Below, one piece after another: positions 10,004-18,525 of a DNA stretch of 33,557 nt. The notes under the pieces are model-generated. The model made no database searches. It was not told the origin of the DNA and saw only the letters and a list, made by a program, of their open reading frames with translations. The stretch is from Marinosulfonomonas sp. GTDB lineage: Bacteria; Pseudomonadota; Alphaproteobacteria; Rhodobacterales; Rhodobacteraceae. Location: assembly GCA_030625325.1 (NCBI GenBank), contig DAOURA010000009.1, positions 1-33,557 of the forward strand, given 5' to 3'. The position numbers and the translations under genes were made by a program. Position 1 is the first letter of the stretch; each line of letters opens with the position of its first letter.

Positions 10004-10539
10004 AACTGATCCTTACCCTATTACTGCCCCTTGCCCTGCTGGCAGGTTGCAAAGAAGACAGCGCTGCGTTGAATGTACCTGATCCGGTGGCCCTGACAGA
10101 AGAGGCCGCCGGTCACTATTGCCAGATGATCATTCTGGAACATCAGGGCCCCAAGGCGCAGGTGCATCTGGCGGGTTACCCCGCGCCGCTGTGGTTTAGT
10201 CAGGTGCGTGACGGGATCGCCTATTTGAAATCACCGGAACAGTCGGCTGAGATACTGGTAATTTATGTGAATGATATGGGCCGCGCCGTCAGTTGGGATG
10301 AACCCGGTGCCGACAACTGGATCAGGGCAAGGGATGCCTTTTTTGTTGTTGGCTCTGACGCCGTTGGCGGCATGGGTGCCCCCGAGATTGCGCCATTTGC
10401 AGACGCTGCAATGGCAGAACAATTTAGCGCAGAGCATGGCGGTGATGTCATGCGTCTGAATGAAATTCCGGCAGAGGTGGTTCTTTCCCCTGTCGATGTA
10501 AACACCGCCCTGGGGGATCAACCTGATGACCACTCGTAG
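10000..10539 (+). CDS. nosL: NosL, copper-chaperone lipoprotein
   Basis: A 179-residue outer-membrane-type lipoprotein that supplies Cu(I) for NosZ assembly. The signal ends in a lipobox LAGC with the lipidated Cys17. The expected copper-binding pair is seen as C41-x-M43 in HYCQMI, with H39 and H47 nearby, followed by the family's GPKAQVHL stretch. The ATG at 10000 overlaps the nosY stop (ATGA); a longer in-frame reading upstream lies wholly inside nosY and is rejected. The last 14 bp overlap nosX. Confidence 0.94.
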   Translation: MKLILTLLLPLALLAGCKEDSAALNVPDPVALTEEAAGHYCQMIILEHQGPKAQVHLAGYPAPLWFSQVRDGIAYLKSPEQSAEILVIYVNDMGRAVSWDEPGADNWIRARDAFFVVGSDAVGGMGAPEIAPFADAAMAEQFSAEHGGDVMRLNEIPAEVVLSPVDVNTALGDQPDDHS

Positions 10540-11425
10540 ACGAGTTCTTTCCATTCTTGCCGGGGCCGCTGTTTTGCCCGCAATTGGTGCGCGTGCCAGC
10601 ACAGGCCCGACCCAGTGGCACGGTATTGCACTGGGGGCAGAGGCACGGATCATTCTGGACCATCCGAATGCTGATGCGCTGATTGCAATGGCGGTTGGTG
10701 AAATCCAGCGCCTTGAAAATATATTCAGCCTGTATCAGTCCGACAGTCAGCTTGCCCGCCTGAACCGGGACGGGGTGTTGCACGACCCTGCGTTTGAGAT
10801 GATTGAACTTCTTTCGATCAGCTCTGCCCTGAACGCCCGCACGCATGGCGCATTCGACCCCACGGTTCAAAGCCTGTGGTCCCTGTATGCCCACGAATTT
10901 TCAGCAGGCTCACAACCCGATGACGCACAGATCTTAGATGCGCTGAAACTGACAGGCTGGGAACATGTTAGCTATTCACCGGCAAAGGTTGCGGTTGACC
11001 GGCCGGGTGTTCAATTAACAATGAACGGGATCGCCCAGGGCTATATTGCCGACCGGGTGTCCCGAATTTTCCGTGATAACGGTGTTCAGGACGTTCTTAT
11101 CAACACCGGCGAAATTGCGGCCCTTGGTCAGGCCCCTGATGGAAATGCCTGGCAGGTTTTGCTGGACAATAATGATGGCCCCGGCATTTCATTGCTGAAC
11201 CGGGCTGTTGCAACTTCGGCGCCACTGGGCACCACGTTTGATGGGGCTGGTGTTGTGGGGCACATCATTGATCCGCGCACTGGGCGTAACGGTGCGAACT
11301 GGTCCCAGGTTAGTGTGGTCGCAGATACCGCCGCGGTGGCTGATGGCCTGTCGACGGCCTTTTGCATGATGGAACGGGCCGATATTGGGGCGGCCAAGGG
11401 CAACGCAGAGGTTTTGTTGCAATAG
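10526..11425 (+). CDS. nosX: NosX, ApbE-family FMN transferase for NosR
   Basis: A 299-residue periplasmic FAD:protein FMN transferase that attaches FMN to the threonine of NosR. The N-terminus has a twin-arginine type signal (TTRRRVLS followed by a hydrophobic stretch). ApbE landmarks are NGIAQGYIADRV (flavin and Mg binding), INTGEIAALG, and HIIDPRTG near residues 250. A GGGGGA ribosome site is 8 nt before the ATG, inside the end of nosL. It closes the operon. Only 18 bp separate its stop from the stop of a convergent gene, with no hairpin seen, so transcripts probably overlap at their 3' ends. Confidence 0.94.
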   Translation: MTTRRRVLSILAGAAVLPAIGARASTGPTQWHGIALGAEARIILDHPNADALIAMAVGEIQRLENIFSLYQSDSQLARLNRDGVLHDPAFEMIELLSISSALNARTHGAFDPTVQSLWSLYAHEFSAGSQPDDAQILDALKLTGWEHVSYSPAKVAVDRPGVQLTMNGIAQGYIADRVSRIFRDNGVQDVLINTGEIAALGQAPDGNAWQVLLDNNDGPGISLLNRAVATSAPLGTTFDGAGVVGHIIDPRTGRNGANWSQVSVVADTAAVADGLSTAFCMMERADIGAAKGNAEVLLQ

Positions 11426-11443
11426 GGTCTGTTAACCCCCGCC

Positions 11444-11878
11444 CTAACCCAGTTGTACGACCTGCTCCGCATCTATGACGATTGCCATATCCCAAAACCG
11501 CATCAACTGTTCTTCCAGTTGCCGGTAATCCTGTGGGCTGTCACCGGTCAGGCGTTCAACCCGAAATCCAAAACGTTCAAATCCGCTATCGGGTAGTGTG
11601 GTCAAAATTATAGGGATCACGCCGCGCTCAGATGCAGCGCCTGCCAGACGCAGGGCGGCCTGCGTGCAATCTGCAGGGCGCTTTGTCACCCGCACACCAA
11701 TGTATGACGCAGGGTTTTCACCGCTTTCCCATAGTTTTGCAGACGGTGGGGTTGGGTGGCTGGCAGGTTGTATGTTTTTGATACTGGTCAGCCCCCGATC
11801 AAAAAGTTCCGCGTCCAGATCAAGGGGCTGGGAATGTGAAATCCTTGAAATTACGTTCAGCCATTCGTCAGCATTCAT
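11444..11878 (-). CDS. Conserved-looking protein of unknown function, last gene of a glycosyltransferase operon
   Basis: A 144-residue soluble protein with no signal peptide, membrane helix or motif I recognise. It is a mixed alpha/beta chain with a hydrophobic core segment (GVIPIILTTLPDSG) and a C-terminal amphipathic helix (QLEEQLMRFWDMAIVI). Its ATG overlaps the TGA of the 689-residue glycosyltransferase-like gene (ATGA), and GGGGGTG precedes it, so the two are translationally coupled. It may be an accessory to that enzyme. Function is unknown. Confidence 0.75.
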   Translation of the reverse strand: MNADEWLNVISRISHSQPLDLDAELFDRGLTSIKNIQPASHPTPPSAKLWESGENPASYIGVRVTKRPADCTQAALRLAGAASERGVIPIILTTLPDSGFERFGFRVERLTGDSPQDYRQLEEQLMRFWDMAIVIDAEQVVQLG

Positions 11879-13944
11879 TTTTCAACACCCCCATGAATTA
11901 GGGCTGCCGCATCTCTGGTGCCCGCTTTTGGTAAATCTGTGTTGGCTAGTGCCTTGCGGATTTCCCCGGCTTTGCCATTGTCCAGAAAGTTGGTGATTTC
12001 GCGTTCAAGCAACATGAACTCGTTGTCCAGAACTGTTGATGCCAGCCCCCGGTCTGATGCGGCCCTTGCGCGTTTTTCCTGATCATCCATAAAGGGGGCC
12101 GTTTGGGGGATCAGGATTGATGCAAGCCCGTGATACAGAATTTCGTGGAACGAATTATAACCAACGGCTGATACAAGCAGATCCGATGCCTGACAAAGGG
12201 CCAGTGCATTCTTGCTTTTAATCACGCGGGTGTTTTTCCAGCCATAAAGACCATTTGAAACCTTTGACCCCGGCCAGACAATGATCAGATGCAGGCACTT
12301 TGGCCTGCGTTCGAGCAGGGCGCAGAGTGTTTGTAATTGCGCCGAGCGGTCGGTGGCGACCCCACCACCCAGCATGGTGATCACCAGTTCATCAAATTCA
12401 TGCCCCAGTTGAAAAGTCAGCTTTTGGCGCAATTTCAGGCGATCATTTTCGCCCTGTGCAGATTGCTGAACAATCGGGCCAACCTGGTGAACTTTGCGCC
12501 CAAAGGTGTATGCCGCGTTAAGTTCGTCAAATGCTTCATTTGGCACAATAACCGTATCAAATGCCTTTTCACGTTCCAAAGAAGACGCCCGAACCTGTCC
12601 TGGTTGCCACAGGCCCCGCCGGACCCATGTGGCTGAAAGAGACTTTTCCATTATCGTGCGATAGATGGAATCAAAGACATAACCCCCATCAAAAACCAGC
12701 CTGTCGCCGGTTTGCACCGTGCGCTGCAGCCGCAGGTAATTGACCAGATCATTGGCGTATTCTTCCGTATGATATTCACTTTTCTGAACCAATGGGGTGC
12801 AGGCGAAACCCTTACTGTTGATCAGCGGAATGCAGCTGGGAAAGGCTGCAAATGTACAGTCTGGCGGACGTGGCATTTCAGATGCAATCAACGAACACCG
12901 TTGTGCGTGGCCCAACCCATTGCCGTTGGTTGGCAAAAAAACTGTTTTTGGATTGGTGCGCTTCTTTGGGGATGGCTCTGTTGGTGGTGCGGGTAAATGC
13001 AGGGCTTCTTCCAGGCGTTCAATTGAATTGGTCATCAGCCATTTATCTGTTTGGGTCTGACGCCCAATTTCGTGCCGGTTGGGGATGACAGTGTGTTCCA
13101 GATAATTTGCCAATGACGCCAAATTCTGCGGGCCGCGTATGGCTGGGGCACCGCAGGATACAAATGCACCCGATGCAGTGCAATCAACCAATACCCCTGA
13201 ATGTTTCAGCAGATCCAATGAGAAATTGGCCATACGCTCACCGGGAACACCATCACCAAAAAACACCGCAATATCGGCAAGTGTTGCAAGTGCCGTTGGG
13301 GGTAATTCGGCCAGACCAAAAATAGGCAGGTCAGAAAACTTTGTTTTTCGGACTAATTCCTTGCCCTTACCGCCGGTGATTATGTTCAACTGAAAACCGG
13401 CAAGGTGATCCATTGCCCCCAATACCGGTAAGGTTTCGGGCTCTTCAAGCAAGTCAATTGGCAGGAACAGAAACAGCTCTGGTGTTCCGTGTCGGGCACC
13501 CGTTTTGTGGTGGGGCATTGCCGCCAATGGTGAAATTGACTTTTCCAGAATTGGCCTTGGCTGAAGCTCATTCAAATCAACAACATTTACTTCGCGCCCC
13601 AAGGCAAAAGACAGCTTTGAAGTGGCGGCAATATAGGCCTGATCATCGGCAAACCGCCCCATTGCATTGATCATCGTTTCAGGGGGCAGGCTGTAAGAGC
13701 GTATTGTTGATAGCGTACTTTCGCACAGATCTTCGGCGCCCAGAACAATCAACCCACTGGTGGAAATATCAGATATATTCGCTAAAAGGGGGGCGGCTTC
13801 ATATTTCAGGAAACGACCAGTTTTATCAGGAAAGGTGGAGTCATCTATTACTGGCGAATACCCCCGCTGAACCAGTTGCGCCGCGAACATAACCTTTGCT
13901 TCAAAGGATTTTGCGTTACGTTGCCCAGCTTCAATAATGATCAT
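11875..13944 (-). CDS. Fused surface-carbohydrate / MurG-like GT-B glycosyltransferase
   Basis: A 689-residue cytoplasmic protein in three parts. Residues 1-140 resemble the N-terminus of surface carbohydrate biosynthesis proteins (IIIEAGQRNAKSFEAKVMFA, then LVQRGYSPVI). Residues 155-300 form a second Rossmann-like unit with FLPIDLL and a C-terminal FFGDGVPGERMANFS stretch, like half of a glycosyltransferase. Residues 333-680 look like a whole MurG/GT28-type module: GNGLGHAQR at 341-349 as the N-terminal glycine loop, and SAVGYNSFHEILYHG with LIPQTAPFMDDQ as the nucleotide-sugar site. Donor and acceptor are unknown. It begins 2 bp after the upstream glycosyltransferase gene. Confidence 0.82.
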   Translation of the reverse strand: MIIIEAGQRNAKSFEAKVMFAAQLVQRGYSPVIDDSTFPDKTGRFLKYEAAPLLANISDISTSGLIVLGAEDLCESTLSTIRSYSLPPETMINAMGRFADDQAYIAATSKLSFALGREVNVVDLNELQPRPILEKSISPLAAMPHHKTGARHGTPELFLFLPIDLLEEPETLPVLGAMDHLAGFQLNIITGGKGKELVRKTKFSDLPIFGLAELPPTALATLADIAVFFGDGVPGERMANFSLDLLKHSGVLVDCTASGAFVSCGAPAIRGPQNLASLANYLEHTVIPNRHEIGRQTQTDKWLMTNSIERLEEALHLPAPPTEPSPKKRTNPKTVFLPTNGNGLGHAQRCSLIASEMPRPPDCTFAAFPSCIPLINSKGFACTPLVQKSEYHTEEYANDLVNYLRLQRTVQTGDRLVFDGGYVFDSIYRTIMEKSLSATWVRRGLWQPGQVRASSLEREKAFDTVIVPNEAFDELNAAYTFGRKVHQVGPIVQQSAQGENDRLKLRQKLTFQLGHEFDELVITMLGGGVATDRSAQLQTLCALLERRPKCLHLIIVWPGSKVSNGLYGWKNTRVIKSKNALALCQASDLLVSAVGYNSFHEILYHGLASILIPQTAPFMDDQEKRARAASDRGLASTVLDNEFMLLEREITNFLDNGKAGEIRKALANTDLPKAGTRDAAALIHGGVEK

Positions 13945-13946
13945 GT

Positions 13947-14996
13947 TTAATGGCCGATCTTTTGATCTGAAATTGATTTTAACATTAGCTGGAATTTTTC
14001 AGGCGAAAAGATTTTTAGGACATCCTGTCCTTTTTTTACCTGATCCCGGTATTGGTCTGGATTTGCGACAAACTTTTTGATTATGCTGTCAACGTCACCG
14101 GGCGTTGTGCCTATTACGGCCCCCTGAAAAACGGATGCGGTTTGTGGGTCTGAAATAACAACTTTCCCGGCGGCAATCCCCTCTGCCAGTATCCGCCCAA
14201 AGCTTTCGCGCAATGTCGCGCAGTTGAAATAAACCACAAAATCAATCATTTCGAAAAACTGGTCCACCTCAACCCCGCGAAATGGGATCATGTCCCAGTG
14301 GGTGCGTTTCAGGTTTTCAGTCATAAACAAATCGGCCCCAAGGATTACATTACTTTGCGCATGGGCTGGAAAGCACAGATCCATTTCGGCAAGCGTTGGA
14401 AATTTTTCCATTCCAGGACGGGACAATCGCCCGCGCCGGTCTGCCGGGGTGTTTGTAGGGGGGTGCATCACAAAATCGCAAATATTGAACCAGTCATCGG
14501 CCAGAACTGACCATTTTCCACCGGTTTGGTTGGTGTTGAACCAGTCGCAAATGGTTTCCCGGTTATAGGGGGAAATCGGGGCAATGGATTTACGCAGGGC
14601 CAGTGATGCGTTGTCGATCAGATTCAGGCATTTTGCCACATCAAAGGCCCGCGCTTTGGCCGGGCGTAAGAAGTTTTCATGGGCCACAACGATAAGGTGT
14701 TTTGCGATGATCCTTGTTGAAAGGGTGGTTTCAAATTTCAGAAATGACGGGTTATGAATAAAAACCAAATCAGCACTGATTGTGGGGGCGTCCCAAATCA
14801 GTTCAAGCCCAAGTTCCTGTAAAATATTGCGGATCTGGGGGGCAATTTGTTGCCCCTTGAACATCTGTGAAGAAACCGCGTGAACGCTGGTACGACCAAG
14901 CTGTGCGGCCACCTTTAGTTCGCTGGCAATAGCTGAGGATGTACCGCCCGGAAAACGGGGCTCTATCAGATATGCAATACTTGGCTGGGCTTTCAT
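13947..14996 (-). CDS. GT4-like glycosyltransferase
   Basis: A 349-residue GT-B type enzyme, likely transferring a sugar from a nucleotide donor in surface polysaccharide or protein glycosylation. The N-terminus has the substrate-loop pattern FPGGTSSAIASEL; the C-terminal half carries RESFGRILAEGIAAGKVVIS, the E-x7-E type donor motif of GT4 enzymes, followed by a C-terminal helix bundle. No signal or membrane helix is seen. Its stop is 2 bp from the next gene on the same strand and its start 29 bp after the small secreted protein gene, so all probably share one transcript. Specific substrate not determinable. Confidence 0.82.
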   Translation of the reverse strand: MKAQPSIAYLIEPRFPGGTSSAIASELKVAAQLGRTSVHAVSSQMFKGQQIAPQIRNILQELGLELIWDAPTISADLVFIHNPSFLKFETTLSTRIIAKHLIVVAHENFLRPAKARAFDVAKCLNLIDNASLALRKSIAPISPYNRETICDWFNTNQTGGKWSVLADDWFNICDFVMHPPTNTPADRRGRLSRPGMEKFPTLAEMDLCFPAHAQSNVILGADLFMTENLKRTHWDMIPFRGVEVDQFFEMIDFVVYFNCATLRESFGRILAEGIAAGKVVISDPQTASVFQGAVIGTTPGDVDSIIKKFVANPDQYRDQVKKGQDVLKIFSPEKFQLMLKSISDQKIGH

Positions 14997-15025
14997 CGCC
15001 TGAACATTTTTAATGTGTGGTCATA

Positions 15026-15328
15026 TCAGTAGATGGGCGTCGGATCAGTTGGCAATGTTCCAAAAGGCCCGTCTGGCACAGGAAGGCATTCGATTATTCC
15101 GCCTTCCACCCCATCGGCAAAGGACCTAAGTTCCCGGGCAAGGGGGTCAGATCCTTGCATGATTCCCGGGTTCTCATTCAGATAAGCCAACAGTGCACCG
15201 CAGTCCCTGGACAGGATCAATTGTTCAATGATCTGCAACTGCGCCAGATTGAAAGCAGCATGTGCGCCATGCGAGCCAGCCAAAAACATTAGTGCTGTAA
15301 TGATAGCGGTTAGCCTTGAACCAGGCAT
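15026..15328 (-). CDS. Small secreted protein of unknown function
   Basis: A 100-residue protein with a clear Sec signal peptide: basic start (PGSR), hydrophobic core, and cleavage after AHA near residue 24. The mature part is about 76 residues with two cysteines (C43, C81) that could form a disulfide, and a Pro/Thr-rich tail. No family recognised. Its start codon follows a run of eight G on the coding strand that forms part of the ribosome site region. Gene order suggests it is co-transcribed with the glycosyltransferases. Confidence 0.7.
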   Translation of the reverse strand: MPGSRLTAIITALMFLAGSHGAHAAFNLAQLQIIEQLILSRDCGALLAYLNENPGIMQGSDPLARELRSFADGVEGGIIECLPVPDGPFGTLPTDPTPIY

Positions 15329-15333
15329 AATAT

Positions 15334-15341
15334 CCCCCCCC
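15334..15341 (-). repeat. G8 tract in the ribosome-binding region of the small secreted protein gene
   Basis: Eight C on the plus strand, so eight G on the coding strand, 5 nt before the ATG at 15328. It serves as or extends the Shine-Dalgarno element (CAGGGGGGGGATATT). Slippage here would change the spacing between ribosome site and start. Confidence 0.6.
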
Positions 15342-15469
15342 TGAACGACATCGGTACCCTTAAGAAAAACAGGCCCGACCAGTTAACACCACCAGATGCC
15401 CCCATATCAAGACCGAACGTGCAGATACATCTTGCACGGGCCTTAATGAAACGCGTCAAATTTTCCATC

Positions 15470-17470
15470 CTACAAATGGTCCCCCCGCTTTAGGCTTTTC
15501 AATAACCTGTTTCGCAGTTTTGTTAGTTCCGACGTGCCCTGCCCGGATCGTCGGGTTGACCTTGCAACCTGTCCAGACCCGGCGTTGCCCTTTAACCAGA
15601 CCTCAATGTATCCAACCGGTGGTCTGGGCGAATAATCAGTGAAATCGCGTGCGGGTCCCTCGATCGCATCGGCCAGCTTTTGGGCGGCCTCTGCATCTTG
15701 TGCGTGATAAAACCGTATGTGGCTTTTACTAACCCTGAAACCAACCCGCTTTGGTGATCTGACCGGGTAACCGGTTTCTTCCAGCACCAAAGAAAAGGCT
15801 TTCAGGCTTTCCTCTGACAGGCTGGGTGGGGCCTGAACACGCACAACATATCTAGCTGCGTCACTTGGGCCGCCGTTTTCTTTGGCTTGCTGTTCTTGGG
15901 CTTTAATAGGTTCGGGCGGAACGGCCGATATTTCGGGCAACATGCCAAAAGATGCAGGCCCTATCGGATCAAGCAAAGCCATCCGGCGTGTGTTTTCAAA
16001 GGTGCCCGGGATACCCGAACTTGAAAACCCATCGGTATCTGGTGCAGAAAATGGAATGGCCGTGGCCGTGGCTGGCGTGACATGCGATGGCCAGTCTTTT
16101 CCTTCTTTTCTAGCCAGTGTGTCAAACGAGTTTGGCGTTGCCAGAAAACCCAGGGTATCCCGCTGAAAATGAAGATCGGAAGAATTCAGCGACACAGTCA
16201 GTTTGCCCGGTGGTGCATCCGCTTGCGGTGCCCCAAAGGGGGTTGGTCTGGCGATGGGTATTGCGTTCAACGCAGCAGGGGCGTGAAAGCCACTTATTTC
16301 CAACGGTAATGAAGCAAAGGCAACCGGGACAACCCGCTCAAACACAAAGGCGGTGCGTGTTAACGGGCCATCGGATAAAGCGTAGTTCCCAATAATAGCA
16401 GGTGATGATGGCAGTGGGTCGACGGTAAGTAGCATTGCGATTTCTGATTTGTCTGAAACTGCCTTGCGGGCAATGATTGTTGGCTGCCATGGTGCCGGTG
16501 CCGTTTTGATGCTTTCATCAACAGGCCCTGGGGTTTTCAGGCTGTATTTTAAAACTGGCGGTGGGGATTTGACCGGCCCTGTTGATATTTCGCTGTGTAA
16601 TTGTGGCGGGTCCAAATTTATCAGGGCAATCTGATCTGGCTCTGCCAGTGTGAATGGCACAGATAAAGCCGCGGTCAGGGGGTATACGGTTGGCTGGTGC
16701 GACATTTCTAAAGGGCCGCGCAGGGCTGGGGCCGCCGCAAATTCAGGGGGGGCGGTGATGTCAGGCGAACTGGACAGGCGCGGTGCTTCGGGGTTGCCCA
16801 TATCCAGAAGCGGACCAGAGACATCGCTGGAAACAGGTGAATTTTTGATGCCTGACACTGTGGCGCCTTCAAGCACCGCAACCGCGTCCGACGGAAGTTT
16901 TACCGTGCCCTTCAGGCCACCATTATAGAGGTTGGATAACACGAACCCCAAACCAAGGGCCCCGGCCAACATCGCGGCAAAGGCCAGGGGGGCAAAGCGG
17001 CGCTTTTGCTTACTTTCGCTTGCCTGTGTGATTGGGGCCGGGATTACTGTGGCGGCGGGTGCTTTTTTCCGATCATTTTTTTCGTCTTCAGTCAGGGCAG
17101 AACGAATGACCTTTTTATACAAATCCGGGATCAGAACTGTTCTTGCGTTCTTTTTTGATGGGTTTGATTTTTGCCGCTCTGCCAGAGCACGTTTTCTATA
17201 GGCCTCAGCCTTGGCCATGCGGTCCACCCAGTTTCCGCTGGACAGGTCTTTATCACGACCCACATTTTTTGTGGTTTTAAGCGGGTGTTTGTTTTTCTGG
17301 GGTGGCTTGGGTTCACCACGCGCGGCGCGCTGGGACAGGGCCTGCTCGCGCAAAATTCTGGCTTTTGCCATGCGGTCGGCCCAGTTGCCTGAACTAAGCA
17401 TGTCATCCACGCTTGGAAGGTCTTCCTCCGGTTTAGCCGGGGGGGCGGTATTACTAAGCTTTTTGTTCAT
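15470..17470 (-). CDS. Large single-span membrane protein with duplicated N-terminal motif
   Basis: A 666-residue protein of unknown function. The cytoplasmic N-terminus (1-158, highly basic) has two copies of a 21-residue motif, at 25-45 and 76-96, sharing LSSGNW-x-DRMAKA. One transmembrane helix lies at about 159-181. The long outer region (182-540) is rich in Pro, Ala and Ser and looks poorly structured. A compact C-terminal domain (about 545-640) contains YVVRVQAP, IRFYHAQDAEAAQKLADAI and GYIEVWLKG, and resembles a LytR_C or SPOR-like wall-binding fold, though this is only an impression. The topology is that of a cell-envelope spanning protein. Start at 17470 is preceded by AAGG and a G8 run. 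Confidence 0.75.
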   Translation of the reverse strand: MNKKLSNTAPPAKPEEDLPSVDDMLSSGNWADRMAKARILREQALSQRAARGEPKPPQKNKHPLKTTKNVGRDKDLSSGNWVDRMAKAEAYRKRALAERQKSNPSKKNARTVLIPDLYKKVIRSALTEDEKNDRKKAPAATVIPAPITQASESKQKRRFAPLAFAAMLAGALGLGFVLSNLYNGGLKGTVKLPSDAVAVLEGATVSGIKNSPVSSDVSGPLLDMGNPEAPRLSSSPDITAPPEFAAAPALRGPLEMSHQPTVYPLTAALSVPFTLAEPDQIALINLDPPQLHSEISTGPVKSPPPVLKYSLKTPGPVDESIKTAPAPWQPTIIARKAVSDKSEIAMLLTVDPLPSSPAIIGNYALSDGPLTRTAFVFERVVPVAFASLPLEISGFHAPAALNAIPIARPTPFGAPQADAPPGKLTVSLNSSDLHFQRDTLGFLATPNSFDTLARKEGKDWPSHVTPATATAIPFSAPDTDGFSSSGIPGTFENTRRMALLDPIGPASFGMLPEISAVPPEPIKAQEQQAKENGGPSDAARYVVRVQAPPSLSEESLKAFSLVLEETGYPVRSPKRVGFRVSKSHIRFYHAQDAEAAQKLADAIEGPARDFTDYSPRPPVGYIEVWLKGNAGSGQVARSTRRSGQGTSELTKLRNRLLKSLKRGDHL
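17183..17245 (-). repeat. Second copy of the LSSGNW-x-DRMAKA coding repeat
   Basis: Encodes residues 76-96 of the large membrane protein. It shares 14 identical positions of 21 with the first copy, 51 residues away. Both DNA and protein similarity are visible, so it is a true internal duplication. Confidence 0.8.
17336..17398 (-). repeat. First copy of the LSSGNW-x-DRMAKA coding repeat
   Basis: Encodes residues 25-45 of the large membrane protein. The core S-G-N-W-x-D-R-M-A-K-A is followed by a basic helical stretch ending R-x-x-A-L in both copies. Confidence 0.8.
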
Positions 17471-17471
17471 T

Positions 17472-17479
17472 CCCCCCCC
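17472..17479 (-). repeat. G8 tract between ribosome site and start of the large membrane protein gene
   Basis: Eight G on the coding strand separate the AAGG ribosome site from the ATG at 17470. The run itself forms most of the spacer. It is the second G8 tract in a ribosome site of this gene block. Confidence 0.6.
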
Positions 17480-17510
17480 TTACAAATCAGACACCCACGA
17501 GTCGCGCGTA

Positions 17511-17538
17511 ATTGTATCACAAGGGGGGGTGTTGTCAC
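17511..17538 (-). promoter_or_regulatory. Candidate sigma-70 promoter for the large membrane protein gene
   Basis: On the minus strand, GTGACA (17538-17533) and TACAAT (17516-17511) are separated by 16 bp; each matches consensus at 5 of 6 positions. Transcription would start near 17504, leaving a leader of about 34 nt. The spacer contains a C7 run. Confidence 0.5.
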
Positions 17539-17635
17539 ATCCGTGGCCCCTTGGCCGGGTTTTTGCGTTGGTGTCGGCGAAAACCGCAGTTTTACGGGGG
17601 AATTACGGAAACAATTCCAAGGTTTTGCAGTGATT

Positions 17636-18511
17636 TCAGGTGTGGTTTGTACCGTGATCGCGCGCCAATGCCATGAACATCCTGATCATGCGCACGTCTT
17701 TTCGCTGGTTCACGCAGACAATAGTTTCTTCCATCGGGATTGTCGGGCCTTCGATGGTTATCTTTATCAGTCTTTCATCGTGGCCATATTCTGCGTCCGA
17801 AACAAAGCCAATGCCCCCACCCGCGGCAACAATTTCGCGAACTGCTTCGCGCCCTTCGGCCTCAATTGCAGGGCGCAGCGTGATGCCCTGTTCTTTGGCC
17901 GCACCTTCCAGTTTTTGGCGGGTTTTTGACCCCTTTTCGCGAAAAACCAAGGGAAATTTTTCCAGCGTTGCCAGGGACGCCGAAGGTTCGGGCAATCCGG
18001 GAAACCGTTTTGCAGCAAATGCGATAATTGGTGTCGCGCCAAGGGATACGCTTTGGTATTTGTCGAATTTAACCTTGCTGCCTAAAACACCGATGTCCGC
18101 ATCATACGCGGCCAGTGCCTGTTCAACGTCCTGCGAATTGCCGGTGCGCAGGGTTAGGTGCACGTTCGGGTAACGGGTGCGAAACCGGCTTAGAACCCCC
18201 GTCACGTGATAGGCAGAATCCGCAATGACCCGCAGGGTGCCCGACGTCAGGGCGCGCGTTTCGGTCAGGTATTCAAGTGCGCGCGCCTCTACTTCGAACA
18301 TCGGACGGGTGATTTCGAGTAATTCCTGACCGTGTTTCGTAAGGGTGATTTGCTTTTTGCGACGATTGAACAGCAAAATATCATAACCCTGTTCAAGCCC
18401 CAGAACCTGATCGGATACCGCCGGTTGGGTCAGGCCCATTGCCTCGGCTGCGCGCGAAAACCCGCCGTGGATGGCAACATTGTGAAAGGCGCGAAGCTGA
18501 ACATATTTCAT
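17636..18511 (-). CDS. LysR-family regulator, likely controlling phnWX
   Basis: A transcription factor of about 291 residues. The N-terminal winged helix-turn-helix is plain (LRAFHNVAIHGGFSRAAEAM, then TQPAVSDQV at about 27-35), followed by the linker helix and a periplasmic-binding-protein-like effector domain with the typical GIGFVSDAEYG region. I place the start at 18511 (MKYVQLRAF); an ATG at 18517 would add two residues, but a TATAAT element at 18520-18525 lies too close for it to be well inside the transcript. It is divergent from phnW with about 110 bp between, the classic LysR layout. 2-AEP or a breakdown product is the probable effector, by position only. Confidence 0.92.
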   Translation of the reverse strand: MKYVQLRAFHNVAIHGGFSRAAEAMGLTQPAVSDQVLGLEQGYDILLFNRRKKQITLTKHGQELLEITRPMFEVEARALEYLTETRALTSGTLRVIADSAYHVTGVLSRFRTRYPNVHLTLRTGNSQDVEQALAAYDADIGVLGSKVKFDKYQSVSLGATPIIAFAAKRFPGLPEPSASLATLEKFPLVFREKGSKTRQKLEGAAKEQGITLRPAIEAEGREAVREIVAAGGGIGFVSDAEYGHDERLIKITIEGPTIPMEETIVCVNQRKDVRMIRMFMALARDHGTNHT

Positions 18512-18519
18512 AGCCATGC

Positions 18520-18525
18520 ATTATA
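18520..18525 (-). promoter_or_regulatory. -10 element (TATAAT) abutting the LysR gene
   Basis: A perfect TATAAT on the minus strand lies 8 nt before the preferred ATG at 18511. Transcription would begin at about 18513, so the mRNA may be leaderless. No ribosome site is visible, which agrees. No good -35 hexamer is seen. Confidence 0.45.

Noticed and set aside
17599-17618. Hairpin GGAATT/AATTCC after the LysR gene as its terminator
   Set aside because: Only six AT-rich base pairs with an 8-nt loop and no clear T-run; too weak to call.
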